DNA of 64,000 nucleotides from Bacillota bacterium (lineage in GTDB: Bacteria > Bacillota_I > Bacilli_A > RFN20 > CAG-826): the NCBI GenBank assembly GCA_023393065.1, contig JAEWMX010000006.1, positions 1-64,000 on the forward strand. Direction: 5' to 3'. The notes under the pieces are model-generated. The model was not told the origin of the DNA. It ran no database searches and saw only the letters and a program-made list of their open reading frames with translations. Both the position numbers and the translations under genes were made by a program. This document shows, in pieces, positions 9,157-18,257 of the stretch (position 1 is the stretch's first letter; every line of letters begins with the position of its first letter).

Positions 9157-11987
9157 AATTGCTATCGGCCGATATTAAAAATTTCGGAATGCTCTCCGGC
9201 AAGCATTATGATTTTAATGCTGGTATCAACTCCTTTGTCGAAGAAAACGGTTCGGGGAAATCGACATTAGCGGCTTTTATTAAAGCAATGCTTTACGGAA
9301 TGGATTCCCTGAGGGACAACGACAAGGACTTTAAAGAAAGAAAACATTACGCCCCATTTAATGGACAGGCCTTTGGCGGCGCCCTCTTATTGAGTCACGG
9401 CGGGCACGAATATCGCATCGTTAGGGATTTTGACATTAAGTCAGCAACTAAGGACAGATTAGGTATTTTAATTGATAACGAGCCCAAAACTTTTGAACGA
9501 GAAATCGGCGAAGAGTTGCTCGGTTTAGACAAAGAAACCTTCGAACGCCTCCTTTTCATCACTTCCGATGAGATTCAAATGGTCTCGAATGGAAACATTA
9601 AAAAAAATCTCAATAGCATCATCGACAACACCGCGGAAGGTATTGATTTCGACGTCATCATCGATCGTTTGAGCTTCGCCGAGAAACTCTACGACAAAAG
9701 AGGCGATAATCGAATCCTGAACGCCAAAAACAAAAAGAAAGACTTGGAAGAGCAAATTCGCAATCAAGAGACGATTTCCGAACATCTAAATGAAAAGTAT
9801 GAAAGAAGAAACAAACTGAGCGGAGAATTGACTGTTTTGGCCGAGCGCCAAAAAAATCTCTCTGATCAGAAGTCGGTCTTAGAGTGTTGGAACACCTATG
9901 AAGACAAATTATCCGCAATAGCAGCCAAAGAAGAAGTATTACGCAAACTCGAATCTGATTATCCTTTAGGATATCCAAGCGAAAAAGAAATCGCCCTTCT
10001 CAACGAAAAGACAGAACTTTTGACAAGGTTATCCGGAGCGGCAGCAAGCCTTTCTTTTAGCTCCGATAAAAGCGAGCGAATGCAAGGCTTAGCGAAGATA
10101 TTTTCGAGCGGATATCCAAGCCCATCTGAGATGGACGAATTGACGCATTTAGTGGATGTCCGCGAAAAGATCATCGCCAAAAGCCACGGCATCAATTTTG
10201 CAGATGCCGACATCAAGGCTTTGGATAAATATCGCTCGGAGTTTAGAACCGGTACCCCTTCTGAGCAAGATATTAATGAATTGAGCGAAAACGTAAATGA
10301 GTACGACAAGTTGATCGTGCAGTCGCAAATGCGCGACAACCCATTAAGCGAAGAAGAAAGAGCTATAAAAAATAGCTTTATCAACAAGCGTTTCGAAGAA
10401 GATTCGGCCGCCGTAAAGGAACTGGCCAAGCAATATCAAGAAATTGAAGAGCGAATGAAGTCCACTCCTAAATTTGCCGAGCAAGCAGGAAATCCTTCCA
10501 AGGCAAAATCAAGACTCGCCCTCGGTTTATTGGTTGCCTCTTTAGTGCTTGTGGCGGTGGGAGTCGCATTAATTTTTGTCATTCAGATTCTCGGGATTAT
10601 CCTTTCCGCTTTAGGCGGCGTGACGCTCATCGGAGCGGCCTTTACCTATCTGATGGGGAAAATCGATAGTACCTCCAATGTCAAAACAAATGATGACTTT
10701 CAAAAACAAGAGAGGTTATTAAAAGCTAAAGAAGATCAAATTCATCAAATACTCACCCCGTATGGCATTTTCACGTCATCTATTTATTCCGACATCGAAA
10801 AATATGACAATAACCTTAAGCGATACCGTGAAATATGTAAGAAAGAAAAAAGCGCCGAAGCGAAGAACGCCGAATTGACAAAAAGAATTAACATCCTTCG
10901 CAAGTCCATCGAATCGCTGCTCAATCCCTATGTCGCGTATCAGGCATACGCTTCCGGACTTAATCAGTTAAAAGACGATCTAAGAGAGTACAAGCGGCTT
11001 GATAAGAGCTATAGCGATTTTATCGCTAGCAAAAAGGCTAACGACATCAACTTGCTAAACATTGAAAAAGAAATCTCCGCCGTTACAGATAAATACGGCC
11101 TTAATATCTTGGGCGAATATTCATTCGATACTTTAAAATTCGATGTTAAATCATATTCGGATCTTAAAAAAGAATATGACGATTATCTATCAAATAAAAA
11201 ATTAAGCGCAAGCGAAATTGAACAGGTGGAAAAAGCCATAAAAGACATTGACGATAAATATGATCTCGGTTTGCTCCTGGCTAGGAGAACATATGACGAC
11301 GTCAAACGCGACGCCATGAAATTATCGTCTATAAGAAGCGACCTAGCCAAAGAAAAAAGCGATGCTGAGAATTATAAGGCTAGCAAGAACCTTATCGATA
11401 AGCCCCAGATTGCCGAAGAGGATTATGAGCTTGGCGAAAATATTCAGAAGCTCACCTCTGAAAGAAGTAAGGTTGACCTTGAAATCGATGCCGACGAGCG
11501 GGCCATCGAAACTTTAGAAGACAACAAAAGTCTTTTAGAAAGCACTAAAGATGAAATTATTGCGCACGCGCACCGATTGGATATTTTGCAGAAAACCGAA
11601 AAAGAGTTGCGGAAAGCGCAAAAAAACTTAGACGACAAATATGTCGCCCCAATCATGGATAAGTTTGAAGCCTACTCAAAGATGCTCGGCGATTTACTAA
11701 AAGTAAAAATTGAGATGGGACGCGATTTTAACATTTTGCTCAATATCGGCGGCGAGCTCAAGTCTGATCAGCATTTGAGCGCTGGGCAGAAAGCGATATG
11801 CGCCCTCTGCTTTCGCTTAGCGATGCTCGATAATATTTTTAATGACGAGACGCCCTTCACTATTATGGATGACCCCTTCGTCTCTCTTGATAAAAACAAC
11901 ATCAGGGCCGTCGCCGCGCTGATGAAAGAGATTTCATCAAGCAAGCAGATCATATATTTCTCCTGCCACGAAAGCAGAAAAATATAG
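9153..11987 (+). CDS. SMC-like AAA ATPase, YhaN/SbcC type, with central membrane segments
   Basis: 944 residues. Walker A is GSGKST (about residue 33), and a Rad50-like N-terminal lobe follows. Long coiled-coil arms run from about 180 to 440 and 500 to 850. The ABC signature LSAGQK is near 875 and Walker B FTIMDDPF near 903, with the distal CHES segment at the end. Between the arms (about 450-500) lie two strongly hydrophobic helices where SbcC would have its zinc hook. This matches YhaN-type rather than canonical SbcC architecture and suggests membrane association. The ATGA overlap with the nuclease gene implies coupled synthesis of a nuclease-ATPase complex. Confidence 0.85.
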   Translation: MKLLSADIKNFGMLSGKHYDFNAGINSFVEENGSGKSTLAAFIKAMLYGMDSLRDNDKDFKERKHYAPFNGQAFGGALLLSHGGHEYRIVRDFDIKSATKDRLGILIDNEPKTFEREIGEELLGLDKETFERLLFITSDEIQMVSNGNIKKNLNSIIDNTAEGIDFDVIIDRLSFAEKLYDKRGDNRILNAKNKKKDLEEQIRNQETISEHLNEKYERRNKLSGELTVLAERQKNLSDQKSVLECWNTYEDKLSAIAAKEEVLRKLESDYPLGYPSEKEIALLNEKTELLTRLSGAAASLSFSSDKSERMQGLAKIFSSGYPSPSEMDELTHLVDVREKIIAKSHGINFADADIKALDKYRSEFRTGTPSEQDINELSENVNEYDKLIVQSQMRDNPLSEEERAIKNSFINKRFEEDSAAVKELAKQYQEIEERMKSTPKFAEQAGNPSKAKSRLALGLLVASLVLVAVGVALIFVIQILGIILSALGGVTLIGAAFTYLMGKIDSTSNVKTNDDFQKQERLLKAKEDQIHQILTPYGIFTSSIYSDIEKYDNNLKRYREICKKEKSAEAKNAELTKRINILRKSIESLLNPYVAYQAYASGLNQLKDDLREYKRLDKSYSDFIASKKANDINLLNIEKEISAVTDKYGLNILGEYSFDTLKFDVKSYSDLKKEYDDYLSNKKLSASEIEQVEKAIKDIDDKYDLGLLLARRTYDDVKRDAMKLSSIRSDLAKEKSDAENYKASKNLIDKPQIAEEDYELGENIQKLTSERSKVDLEIDADERAIETLEDNKSLLESTKDEIIAHAHRLDILQKTEKELRKAQKNLDDKYVAPIMDKFEAYSKMLGDLLKVKIEMGRDFNILLNIGGELKSDQHLSAGQKAICALCFRLAMLDNIFNDETPFTIMDDPFVSLDKNNIRAVAALMKEISSSKQIIYFSCHESRKI

Positions 11988-12024
11988 TTGAGTAAAACGA
12001 ATTTATACTACTTTAGAAAAGTTC

Positions 12025-13158
12025 TTATTTAGAGTTGGTTAAACAATTGTTTTTCTTGTTCTTGTACATCAAATCATCGACGTAATTAATAAATTGTTCC
12101 ATCGTCTTTTTCTCGCTTGGAACATATAAGGCTTGCCCGAGGCTAGCATTCAAACTGAACGGATATTTTTTCTTAGCGTTAAACTTTTCGATATTCTCTT
12201 TTATCTCATCGACGACGCTCTGCAGCCGCTTTGCGTCATTGGCGGCGATGACGATCATAAATTCGTCCCCACCGTAACGCGCGACCACATCGTTGACGCC
12301 GACGGACTTCTTTAAGACTCGAGCAAAATCGACCAAGGCTTGATCACCTACCAAGTGGCCGTATTCATCGTTAATCTTTTTGTAGGAATCGATATCGAGC
12401 ATGATGCCGGCGAATGACGGGTTATTTTCGCCGATTTTGCGGCGAAGGAAATTTTCTAAATGCCGTCGATTGAAGACACCGGTCAAATAATCGAGGCGCA
12501 TCGTGTCGCTTTGAATGCTCAAAAAAACAAGTATATAAGCGATTAGCATCGAAGGCAGAATAATTGAATAGCCATATGTAAAGAAAGATAAAACCGCGCC
12601 GATGATTGGGGCGGTCGGGAAGAAGACAAAGGCACTGAATTTGCGATAGTCGATGCGTTTATGGTTTATCGATGTTATAACGAAAGACACGATCATTGGT
12701 AGCAAGGTCCACACGACGGATACCGCATAGGCCGGACCGCGGCTATACACATTGTTAGCGTCGATTGAATAATAGAAACCATAAAATAAATTGATGATGA
12801 CGACAATCAGGTTGATGGCGAAATACGCTATGGCTGGCGCCGCTAGTTTTTTTATGATTTTGATCTCACCATAAATCTGGTAAACAACATAGAGTAGCCA
12901 CAATAGAGAAGGCGCGAGATTTAAGGCAAAAAGCATGAAATTGCCAATTTGATTCATGAGCGGCACGCTGAGATTGGTTAATCCGTCCATCCGCCCAAAA
13001 GTATCGACGACAAATAGGCTGATGCCTGCGAAGATGAGCCATTGGAAAAGGAGCGGAGCAAAAAACTTCCCTCGCAAATTTTTGATATTGGCGACAAAAA
13101 TTACGATCAGGATAGTTAAGCAAATAGCATTAATGACTAAGTTTCCAAAGAAATTCAT
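12025..13158 (-). CDS. Membrane-bound diguanylate cyclase (GGDEF)
   Basis: 377 residues. The N-terminal half has about seven hydrophobic helices (residues 5-205). The C-terminal GGDEF domain starts at DYLTGVFNRRHLENF and carries MLDIDSYKKINDEYGH and an intact RYGGDEF active site (about residue 300), so it should make cyclic di-GMP from two GTP. The product-inhibition I-site (RxxD five residues before GGDEF) reads GVND, so the arginine is missing and feedback control may be lost. The gene points away from the interrupted genes at 13302-14245. Its ligand is unknown. Confidence 0.88.
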   Translation of the reverse strand: MNFFGNLVINAICLTILIVIFVANIKNLRGKFFAPLLFQWLIFAGISLFVVDTFGRMDGLTNLSVPLMNQIGNFMLFALNLAPSLLWLLYVVYQIYGEIKIIKKLAAPAIAYFAINLIVVIINLFYGFYYSIDANNVYSRGPAYAVSVVWTLLPMIVSFVITSINHKRIDYRKFSAFVFFPTAPIIGAVLSFFTYGYSIILPSMLIAYILVFLSIQSDTMRLDYLTGVFNRRHLENFLRRKIGENNPSFAGIMLDIDSYKKINDEYGHLVGDQALVDFARVLKKSVGVNDVVARYGGDEFMIVIAANDAKRLQSVVDEIKENIEKFNAKKKYPFSLNASLGQALYVPSEKKTMEQFINYVDDLMYKNKKNNCLTNSK

Positions 13159-13254
13159 TTATCGACCTTTTGTTTATAATAGCATTTATTTTACACGTGT
13201 GCGAAATGCGAAATATGTTTTCGACATAAAAGCCAATAATAACTTCTATTATTT

Positions 13255-13273
13255 AGTATCTATTAGTGATACT
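13255..13273. repeat. Inverted repeat AGTATC-N7-GATACT
   Basis: A perfect 6-bp inverted repeat about 30 bases before the start of the interrupted DUF3795 gene. It could be an operator; no regulator gene is adjacent. Confidence 0.4.
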
Positions 13274-13301
13274 TTGGTACTAGGAAAACACAGACTTTTA
13301 C

Positions 13302-13754
13302 ATGGCAAAAACAAGATTCTTCGATGAGCAATTAATCGCGCCATGCGGCATGAATTGCGGTTTATGCATCGCTTTTTAATTCGCGAAAAACGACCTCAAT
13401 CGCTTCGGTTTTCATCGCCGCTATTGTCCCGGTTGTATACCTCGCGGCAAAAACTGCACTTTTATGGCCAGCCACTGCGAACTATTGAAAAATGGTTTGG
13501 TCCGCTTTTGCTATGAATGCGATAAGTTTCCGTGCGCCAGATTAAAGCGACTCGATAAGCGCTATCACGATAAATATGCGATGAGCATGATCGAAAATTT
13601 GAATCGCATCAAAGAATATGGCATTGATTCATTCTTACTCGATCAAGAGAAACGGTGGAAGTGCCCGGATTGCGACGAAGTCAAATGCTGCCATACGCAC
13701 TCATGCTTAAACTGCGATCCTGAGTTTTTGACTTATAAAAAACGCAAACGATAA
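13302..13754 (+). pseudogene. DUF3795-like cysteine-rich protein interrupted by an in-frame TAA
   Basis: Reading from the ATG at 13302 gives MAKTRFFDEQLIAPCGMNCG and then LCIAF, where a TAA at 13377-13379 stops the frame. The same frame continues as FAKNDLNRFGFHRRYCPGCI and on to the second half (ATG at 13464). The halves together fit a DUF3795-type protein: the CGMNCGLC cysteines before the stop, then YCPGC, NC, CYECDKFPC, WKCPDCDEVKCC and HSCLNCDP, which look like metal-binding sites. TAA differs from a leucine TTA by one base, and relatives usually have a hydrophobic residue here. So this looks like a recent nonsense mutation, unless the stop is read through. RNA-level recoding signals were not seen. 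Confidence 0.65.
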
Positions 13755-13768
13755 AAAAGGAGCTACGC

Positions 13769-14245
13769 ATGAATAGAGAAATCGACGAATACAACATCCA
13801 GCTGCAAAGAGGCGATATCCAAAAGGCCTATCGTTCGATTATCGGGTTCATGGCGAAGTTTTGAATTTACTTAAAAAGAAAATATCCAAGCCATATCATC
13901 AGTGCGCTTTACCCCGGATATATGGATATGACCTATTTTTCAATCACTCCCGAGAATCTCAAAAAACATAATCAAAAAATTGCCATCGTTTATCTTCACG
14001 AGCCAAACGCCTTTGAGGTATGGCTTTCCGGTGTCAACCGAAGCGTTCAAGCCGAATACATTAAAAGATTATCGAATCGTAAACTGAATTATCGATTATC
14101 AATGATAAAACCTGGTGTCGATTCGATTGTCGAGCAGCGAATAAAAACCAAACCCGACTTTGATCGCTGCCAAGTCATTATGTCCGCGATTGAAAGCGAA
14201 TATTTAGATTTTGAACATCATGTCGATTCCGTTCTTGCAAAGTGA
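13769..14245 (+). pseudogene. Conserved hypothetical protein interrupted by an in-frame TGA
   Basis: An ATG at 13769 with AAGGAG upstream opens a frame whose 32nd codon is TGA (13862-13864, following ...GFMAKF). The same frame then continues IYLKRKYPSHIISALYPGYM to the stop at 14245. The joined protein would be about 157 residues and resembles small cytosolic proteins of the 'KGDIQKAY ... YFGYMDMTYFSF' type that I know only as hypothetical. CGA (Arg) to TGA is a single transition and restores a plausible sequence. TGA is not tryptophan in this genome, since neighbouring genes use TGG for Trp and end in TGA. Together with the gene before it, two adjacent genes are each broken by one stop. Confidence 0.6.
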
Positions 14246-14324
14246 TTGTCATTTATACCGATTGAGTTAGAAAAGACGACGAAATTGTTAACTTGTGAGT
14301 TCGAAGACGAACAATCAGTTTTCC

Positions 14325-14340
14325 TTTGCTTATAAGCAAA
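14325..14340. repeat. 16-bp perfect palindrome TTTGCTTATAAGCAAA
   Basis: A perfect palindrome about 100 bases before the PAS-GGDEF gene and 80 after the interrupted gene. There is no loop and only AT-rich flanks, so a protein-binding site is as likely as a terminator. Confidence 0.45.
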
Positions 14341-14442
14341 TCTAAGTAGGGCCCTGTTTACGATTTCATACACGTGTCATATTTTTGTTCATTCCCCTTT
14401 TGCTCTTGTGCGATAATTAAACTAGATAAAAGGAAAAATAAA

Positions 14443-15414
14443 ATGTCGGACAACTATGATGTCTGGTCACGCGAGCAGTTGGTTGATTATTTAAAACAAG
14501 TCGAAAGTTACAACGAGGAGCTGAAACACTCTCTTGCGACAAGCAACAACCTCTTTCTACATGAGTTTAAGTGGGCCGGAAATCTCGGCCAGTGGTTTTG
14601 GTACTATAAGCAAAACAAAGTGCTGTTCAACGAAAAGAAAACCTTGAGCGTGGGTTATAATCCGAAAGAAATAGGCGAAGTCGGCTTTGAATTTTTTACT
14701 AATAAAATACATCCCGACGACTATGAGAGAGTCATGGATAACATGCGCAGCCATCTCCAAGGCAATACCCCGGCATATGAAGTTGAATATCGCATTCGCC
14801 ACAAAGAAGGTCACTATATTTGGTACTATGACCGCGGCACGGTCGTTCAACGCGATGAAAACGGCTTCCCTTTGGTCTTGCACGGTATCGTTTTTGACAT
14901 CACGGAAACAAAAAAGGTCGAGGAGCGTTTGCAGTATCTGGCGGAACACGATGCTTTGACGGGAATTTACAATCGGAGAATGCTCTTTACCCATTTAAAT
15001 AAGCATGTTGACTGCAAGCACAAAAACAAGACGCCTTTTTCGCTCGTCATGATTGATGTCGATCGTTTTAAACTGGTTAACGACAAATATGGTCACTTGG
15101 TCGGCGATGATACTTTGGTGCGCCTCACCAAGCTCATAACCGCCGATAAGCGCGCCAAAGACGATTTCTATCGCTATGGCGGCGAGGAGTTTTTCCTCTT
15201 GCTCCCTAACACCGATCTCAGAGGTGCGGTGGAACTCGCTCAGAGAGTGCATCAAGCCGTGCGCGAAGAGCCCTTTCCTATTATCAAGCACCTAACAATC
15301 AGCATGGGCGTCGTCGAATACAAAGAAAAAGAGACGATTGATGATGTTATCAAGCGTGTCGATGATCTGCTTTACGAGGCCAAACACGCCGGGCGCAACA
15401 CAATCAAATATTGA
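14443..15414 (+). CDS. PAS-GGDEF diguanylate cyclase
   Basis: 323 residues from the ATG at 14443, chosen because AAAAGGA lies upstream and the extra 23 codons of the longer frame are Cys-rich and non-homologous. A short N-terminal helix is followed by a PAS fold (about 35-160; WFWYYKQNKVLF, KIHPDDYERV, RHKEGHYIWYYDRG) and then a GGDEF domain. DALTGIYNRR, MIDVDRFKLVNDKYGH and RYGGEEF are all intact. The I-site RAKD stands exactly five residues before GGEEF, so unlike the membrane cyclase at 12025 this one should be product-inhibited. It is soluble, with an unknown PAS ligand. Cyclic di-GMP is its expected product. Confidence 0.9.
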   Translation: MSDNYDVWSREQLVDYLKQVESYNEELKHSLATSNNLFLHEFKWAGNLGQWFWYYKQNKVLFNEKKTLSVGYNPKEIGEVGFEFFTNKIHPDDYERVMDNMRSHLQGNTPAYEVEYRIRHKEGHYIWYYDRGTVVQRDENGFPLVLHGIVFDITETKKVEERLQYLAEHDALTGIYNRRMLFTHLNKHVDCKHKNKTPFSLVMIDVDRFKLVNDKYGHLVGDDTLVRLTKLITADKRAKDDFYRYGGEEFFLLLPNTDLRGAVELAQRVHQAVREEPFPIIKHLTISMGVVEYKEKETIDDVIKRVDDLLYEAKHAGRNTIKY

Positions 15415-15640
15415 ATTAAGAAATTACCATAAATCGCTAATCAACCTCATAAAAAAGGGCTATTTATAGCAAAATCAATTCGAGCAAACTTATATCTTCA
15501 ATTCTTTTTGCATCGAGAAAGCGCGTGGCGATACGGACATTAAAAAGCATGGTCACCTTATTTGCTAAAACATTTATCGTTACGCGTGCTTTGCCTTTCC
15601 TCATCTCATATAATCAAAATAGTTAACAAAGGAGAAAGAA

Positions 15641-15976
15641 ATGGAATTAATCAAATATCAAAACATCGAATTTAGAAGAAGCGGATGGGGCGTCAAAGCT
15701 CGACCAGTCGTCAACATTCCCGAAATCAACATCACGAATCTCGTGTTGGAACCCGGAGAAGTCGTGCCAGCGCACAAGACGCCGGTCAATGTTCACTTTC
15801 AAGTCATGGAAGGCAAAGGGACGGTCGTCATCGGCGAAAAGACATATGTCGTCGAGGTTGGCGACATCGTTTTTAGCCCACTGCAAATTCCTCATAGCTT
15901 GCTCGCCGATCAAGGCAGCATCTTTTCTGTCTTTGTCATCAAGACCCCAAATCCGCAGATGAGCGCCGTTAAATAA
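15641..15976 (+). CDS. Small cupin-domain protein
   Basis: 111 residues forming one cupin barrel. Motif 1 is around VVPAHKTPVNVHFQVMEGKG and motif 2 around GDIVFSPLQIPHSL, with histidines that could hold a metal. A ribosome site AAGGAG precedes the ATG, and TATAAT at 15609-15614 is a likely -10. It is 23 bases upstream of the pirin gene, another bicupin, so the two are probably co-transcribed. Substrate unknown. Confidence 0.82.
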   Translation: MELIKYQNIEFRRSGWGVKARPVVNIPEINITNLVLEPGEVVPAHKTPVNVHFQVMEGKGTVVIGEKTYVVEVGDIVFSPLQIPHSLLADQGSIFSVFVIKTPNPQMSAVK

Positions 15977-15999
15977 CAACAATAATCTAGAGGTCACAA

Positions 16000-16839
16000 A
16001 TGGAACGCAAAGTAATCAGACAGGTCACAGGATATAAAACGACCGATGGCGCAGGCGTCAATTTAGTGCGTGTCTTATCGCGTAACACCGTTGCCGATTT
16101 CGACCCCATTTTGATGCTCGATTCCTTTGATAGTGTCAACCCGCGCGATTACATCGCGGGTTTTCCTCTCCATCCCCATCGCGGCATCGAAACCATCTCT
16201 TATATCTATCGCGGCAAAATGGTCCACAAGGATAGCCTCGGGAATCAAGATATGATCACCGATGGCGAAGTGCAGTGGATGACGGCCGGTTCCGGCATCA
16301 TGCACGAAGAAAGACTTCCGGCTTCAGAGAGAATGCTCGGCGTTCAGCTGTGGCTCAATCTCGCCGCTAAAGACAAGATGGTCGCCCCTGCCTATTTAAG
16401 CGTCAAAGCCGACCAGATTAAAGATGTGACTTTGCCCAATGGCAAACTTCGCGTCATCGCCGGCTCTTACGAAGGAGTCAAAAGCTATCAGAGCAAATAC
16501 CAGCCCCTTGATTACTATGACATTCATCTCGATTCCCATTCTTCGTTTACAGTAAAGACCGATTCGCGACGCTCAATCATGCTCTTTACGCTTATCGGTT
16601 CCATCGTCGTCGAAGGCGTGAGTATTCAAGAGAAGACAGCCGCCAAGTTAAGCGGAGGCGACACTCTGACAATTAAAACCAATAGTGATAAGGCGCAGGT
16701 TTTATTCGTTAGTTCAACCGCTCTTAATGAACCGGTTTCTTGGGGCGGTCCAATCGTCATGAACACCAAGGAAGAACTCTATCGAGCTTTTCAAGATTTG
16801 GACGAAGGCACCTTTCTCAAGCAGAGCATTAAGTACTAA
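16000..16839 (+). CDS. Pirin family bicupin protein
   Basis: 279 residues, typical pirin length. The N-terminal cupin carries the pirin signature: DPILMLDSFD, GFPLHPHRGIETISYIYRG with metal-binding histidines, then GEVQWMTAGSGIMHEE. The C-terminal pirin domain follows (from about residue 175). Pirins are Fe-binding proteins. Some are quercetin dioxygenases and others modulate metabolic enzymes or transcription. It follows a one-domain cupin gene and ends at a strong terminator, so the cupin-pirin pair is a two-gene unit. Confidence 0.9.
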   Translation: MERKVIRQVTGYKTTDGAGVNLVRVLSRNTVADFDPILMLDSFDSVNPRDYIAGFPLHPHRGIETISYIYRGKMVHKDSLGNQDMITDGEVQWMTAGSGIMHEERLPASERMLGVQLWLNLAAKDKMVAPAYLSVKADQIKDVTLPNGKLRVIAGSYEGVKSYQSKYQPLDYYDIHLDSHSSFTVKTDSRRSIMLFTLIGSIVVEGVSIQEKTAAKLSGGDTLTIKTNSDKAQVLFVSSTALNEPVSWGGPIVMNTKEELYRAFQDLDEGTFLKQSIKY

Positions 16840-16846
16840 TTAATAG

Positions 16847-16896
16847 AGCACTCGCCAAGAAGATAATCTTGTTAAAAACGAGTGCTTTTTATTTTA
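16847..16896 (+). terminator. Intrinsic terminator after pirin
   Basis: AGCACTCG pairs with CGAGTGCT and is followed by TTTTATTTT. An inner AAGAT/ATCTT pairing shortens the loop. Confidence 0.8.
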
Positions 16897-16949
16897 TAAG
16901 CTCTCATTCTGCCGTAAGATATAATCATGCTCTTTGCTGAGGATTAACT

Positions 16950-18173
16950 ATGACCGGCAACATTAAAAAACAGGCGATTCTCTTTCTTGTTTTACTAGGC
17001 ATCATCAGTCTACTGTCCGACTTTACTCACGAAGGGGCGCGCAGCATCTACGGTCCCTTTCTCGGATTGATCGGCGCCTCCGCCTTTGTCGTCTCCTTCA
17101 CCTCGGGACTCGGTGAATTTATCGGGCAGGCTTTACGCATCGCGACCGGCATCATCGCCGACAAGAGCCATAAATACTGGCACATGATGTTCCTCGGCTA
17201 TGCGGTTAATTTGCTCGCTATTCCCTTGCTGGCCTTTGTCGATGCTTCGATTTGGCAGGTCGCAATTGTTTTAATTTTATTAGAAAGAGTCGGCAAAGCC
17301 ATACGGGCACCCGCTAAAAGCGCCTTAGTTTCGTTTACCACTCCCCATCTTGGAGCGGGTAAATCCTTTGCCATTCAGGAAGTTCTCGATCAAATCGGGG
17401 CCTTTTTAGGACCGCTTTTCGCCTTTGCCGTCTTGAGCCTTAACCAAGGAAGCGAAATTGACGGTTATCACCTGACTTTTGGTTTTCTTGGCATTTTCGC
17501 GATTGCCACTTTAGTCATCTTAATCGTATCGTGGAAAAAATATCCCAACCCCGAACAATTTGAAACGCGGACAACTTTCAGCGGATTTAAAGGAAACAAA
17601 GCCTTTATTTTCTACATGCTGGCCATCAGCATGTTAGCTTTAGGTTTTATCGATTATCCTCTGATGGCTTTTCATATGGAAGCCACAAGTGTCATTACCG
17701 TCACCTATATTCCCTTGCTCTATTCACTGGCGATGGGAATCGACGCCATCGCCGCTCTAATCTTTGGTCACCTCTTCGATAAGTATGGGGTTAGAGCCCT
17801 CCAAATCAGCACTTTCATCGCCGCCTTCTCGGTTCCGGTCTTCTTTCTTGTCAGCGGCCTTTGGGCCATTGTTCTCGGTGTCGTTTTATGGGGTATCGGC
17901 ATGGGGGCTCAAGAATCGATTCTCAAGGCGGTCATATCCTCGATTGTTTCCAAAGAAAAACGCGCGACGGCTTATGGCATCTTCTATTCAGTGTTTGGCC
18001 TCGCTTGGTTTTTGGGTTCGACCCTCATTGGCATCGTATACGCGTATTCGATTCTCGCCATCGTCATCTATTCATTTGCCATGGAAGTCGGGGCGGTGAT
18101 TCTCTTGTTTGTCTTCTCAAGAGCCCAAAAGAAAGAAAAGTTGAGCATCGAGCACAAAGCCGACAATTCATAA
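16950..18173 (+). CDS. MFS transporter
   Basis: 407 residues with about twelve hydrophobic helices. The first cytoplasmic loop region holds IGQALRIATGIIADK, in place of the usual GxLaDrxGrr. A clearer second-half counterpart is FGHLFDKYGVRAL. The N-terminal SLLSDFTHEGARSIYGPFL is typical of a group of MFS proteins annotated only as transporter. TATAAT stands at 16920-16925, and the ribosome site GAGGA precedes the ATG. Substrate not predictable. The following flavoprotein gene begins 84 bases later behind its own strong ribosome site. Confidence 0.85.
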   Translation: MTGNIKKQAILFLVLLGIISLLSDFTHEGARSIYGPFLGLIGASAFVVSFTSGLGEFIGQALRIATGIIADKSHKYWHMMFLGYAVNLLAIPLLAFVDASIWQVAIVLILLERVGKAIRAPAKSALVSFTTPHLGAGKSFAIQEVLDQIGAFLGPLFAFAVLSLNQGSEIDGYHLTFGFLGIFAIATLVILIVSWKKYPNPEQFETRTTFSGFKGNKAFIFYMLAISMLALGFIDYPLMAFHMEATSVITVTYIPLLYSLAMGIDAIAALIFGHLFDKYGVRALQISTFIAAFSVPVFFLVSGLWAIVLGVVLWGIGMGAQESILKAVISSIVSKEKRATAYGIFYSVFGLAWFLGSTLIGIVYAYSILAIVIYSFAMEVGAVILLFVFSRAQKKEKLSIEHKADNS

Positions 18174-18257
18174 AATCAGAATCCGTGATGTGCCTTTGAA
18201 ACATCGTTCTTTTAAGATTAGAATAATGTTAGTACTAATTTTTAAGGGGGCACGAGC

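Noticed and set aside
13862..13864. TGA read as tryptophan, as in mycoplasmas
   Set aside because: Many genes here use TGG for Trp and TGA as a real stop (for example at 6837, 9156, 14245), and a Trp is not obviously expected at this position.
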